Made by a program: the position numbers and the translations under genes. A stretch of 15,269 bases of DNA from an uncultured Caulobacteraceae bacterium (lineage in GTDB: Bacteria; Pseudomonadota; Alphaproteobacteria; Caulobacterales; Caulobacteraceae). The notes below the pieces were generated by a model. It worked only from the letters and a program-made list of their open reading frames with translations. It was not told where the DNA came from and searched no databases. Below, one piece after another: positions 14,545-15,269 of this stretch. Location of the stretch: assembly GCA_946482375.1 (NCBI GenBank), contig CAMLRH010000029.1:1-15269 (forward strand). Reading direction: 5' to 3'. The number at the start of each line of letters is the position of its first letter. The stretch's first letter is position 1.

Positions 14545-15269
14545 ATGGCAGCCGAAATCGGCCATCTGGCCCTGATCCTGGCCTTCGCTCTGGCCTTCGT
14601 GCAGGCGGTGGCGCCCCTGTACGGCGCCCACCGGGGTGAACCTCGGTTGATGGCGCTTGGCCGCGCGGCCGCGGGGCTGCAACTCGGCATGGTCGCCATC
14701 GCGTTCGCGAGCCTGGCGGCCGCCTACCTCTACATGGACTTCTCGGTGGCGCTGGTCGCCCGCCACAGTCACTCGACTCAGCCCGCCGTCTATCGACTGG
14801 CCGCCACCTGGGGGAGCCACGAGGGCTCGATGCTGCTCTGGGTGCTGATCCTCGCCATCTGCGGCGGCGCCGTCGCGCGCTTCGGCCAGAACCTGCGCGA
14901 GACGCTGCAAGCGCGCGTTATCGGCGTGCAGGGGATCATCGGTTTCGCCTTCCTCGGCTTCCTGCTCTTCACCTCCAACCCGTTCACGCGCCTCGACCCG
15001 GCGCCGTTCGAGGGGACAGAGCTGAACCCGCTGCTGCAGGACCCCGGCCTCGTCGCGCACCCGCCGATGCTCTACCTCGGCTACGTCGGCTTCTCGGTCG
15101 CCTTCGCCTTCGCCATCGCCGCCCTGATCGAGGGCAGGGTGGACGCCGCCTGGGCGCGCTGGGTGCGGCCGTGGGTGCTCGCCGCCTGGATCGCGCTGAC
15201 GCTCGGCATCGCGCTCGGCAGCTGGTGGGCCTACTACGAGCTCGGCTGGGGCGGCTGGTGGTTCTGGGA
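14545..15269 (+). CDS. ccmF: Cytochrome c-type biogenesis protein CcmF (haem lyase subunit), N-terminal part
   Basis: 241 codons are visible before the window edge. The protein starts MAAEIGHLALILAFALA and is strongly hydrophobic with several membrane helices. Family hallmarks are visible: ATWGSHEGSMLLWVLIL, FTSNPFTRL, NPLLQDPGLVAHPPMLYLGYVG and, at the very edge, YELGWGGWWFW, the start of the tryptophan-rich WWD haem-handling motif. CcmF works in the inner membrane with CcmH to attach haem to the CXXCH cysteines of periplasmic apocytochromes (System I). The close match to alphaproteobacterial CcmF is the best taxonomic clue in the window. It is transcribed away from the oxidoreductase operon. 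Its product would be needed to mature the two decahaem cytochromes here, which carry twenty haem sites between them. Other ccm genes presumably follow beyond the edge. Confidence 0.95.
   Translation, partial: MAAEIGHLALILAFALAFVQAVAPLYGAHRGEPRLMALGRAAAGLQLGMVAIAFASLAAAYLYMDFSVALVARHSHSTQPAVYRLAATWGSHEGSMLLWVLILAICGGAVARFGQNLRETLQARVIGVQGIIGFAFLGFLLFTSNPFTRLDPAPFEGTELNPLLQDPGLVAHPPMLYLGYVGFSVAFAFAIAALIEGRVDAAWARWVRPWVLAAWIALTLGIALGSWWAYYELGWGGWWFW

Overview
The window is a G+C-rich bacterial segment that looks alphaproteobacterial. The best taxonomic marker is the CcmF fragment at the right edge, which reads like alphaproteobacterial CcmF; Caulobacterales is a guess. Genes are tightly packed with no stretch over 300 bases lacking a gene. 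No tRNA, rRNA, CRISPR array, insertion sequence or other sign of transfer was seen.

Layout, left to right. (1) 1-171, + strand: the last 56 codons of an outer-membrane beta-barrel-like protein. It overlaps by one base the start of (2) 171-3980, + strand: a 1269-residue secreted cytochrome with ten CXXCH haem sites and a C-terminal LVIVD-type beta-propeller. (3) 4822-3935 and 7071-4819, - strand: a CHASE2 class III nucleotide cyclase followed by a CpdA-like cyclic-nucleotide phosphodiesterase, overlapping at ATGA. (4) 7189-8505 and 8521-9444, + strand, divergent from the cyclase: a TPR plus outer-membrane-barrel protein and a periplasmic FecR-domain protein. (5) 14424-9428, - strand: a three-gene operon of FAD/NAD(P) oxidoreductase fused to two cyclic-nucleotide-binding domains and a four-cluster ferredoxin, then a multi-histidine membrane cytochrome b, then a membrane-anchored FHA-domain decahaem cytochrome c. 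(6) 14545 to the edge, + strand: ccmF, for cytochrome c maturation.

Taken together this looks like one system: an electron-transfer chain running from cytoplasmic NAD(P)H or ferredoxin (FAD/Fe-S fusion), across the inner membrane (cytochrome b), into the periplasm (FHA decahaem) and to or through the outer membrane (LVIVD decahaem plus barrel). It sits with its own second-messenger cycle: a cyclase, a phosphodiesterase and a receptor domain built into the oxidoreductase itself. The FecR and TPR-barrel proteins may be the envelope sensor arm for the CHASE2 cyclase. The domain content is read directly from the sequence. The direction of electron flow, the outside substrate and the post-translational control by a cyclic nucleotide are inference.
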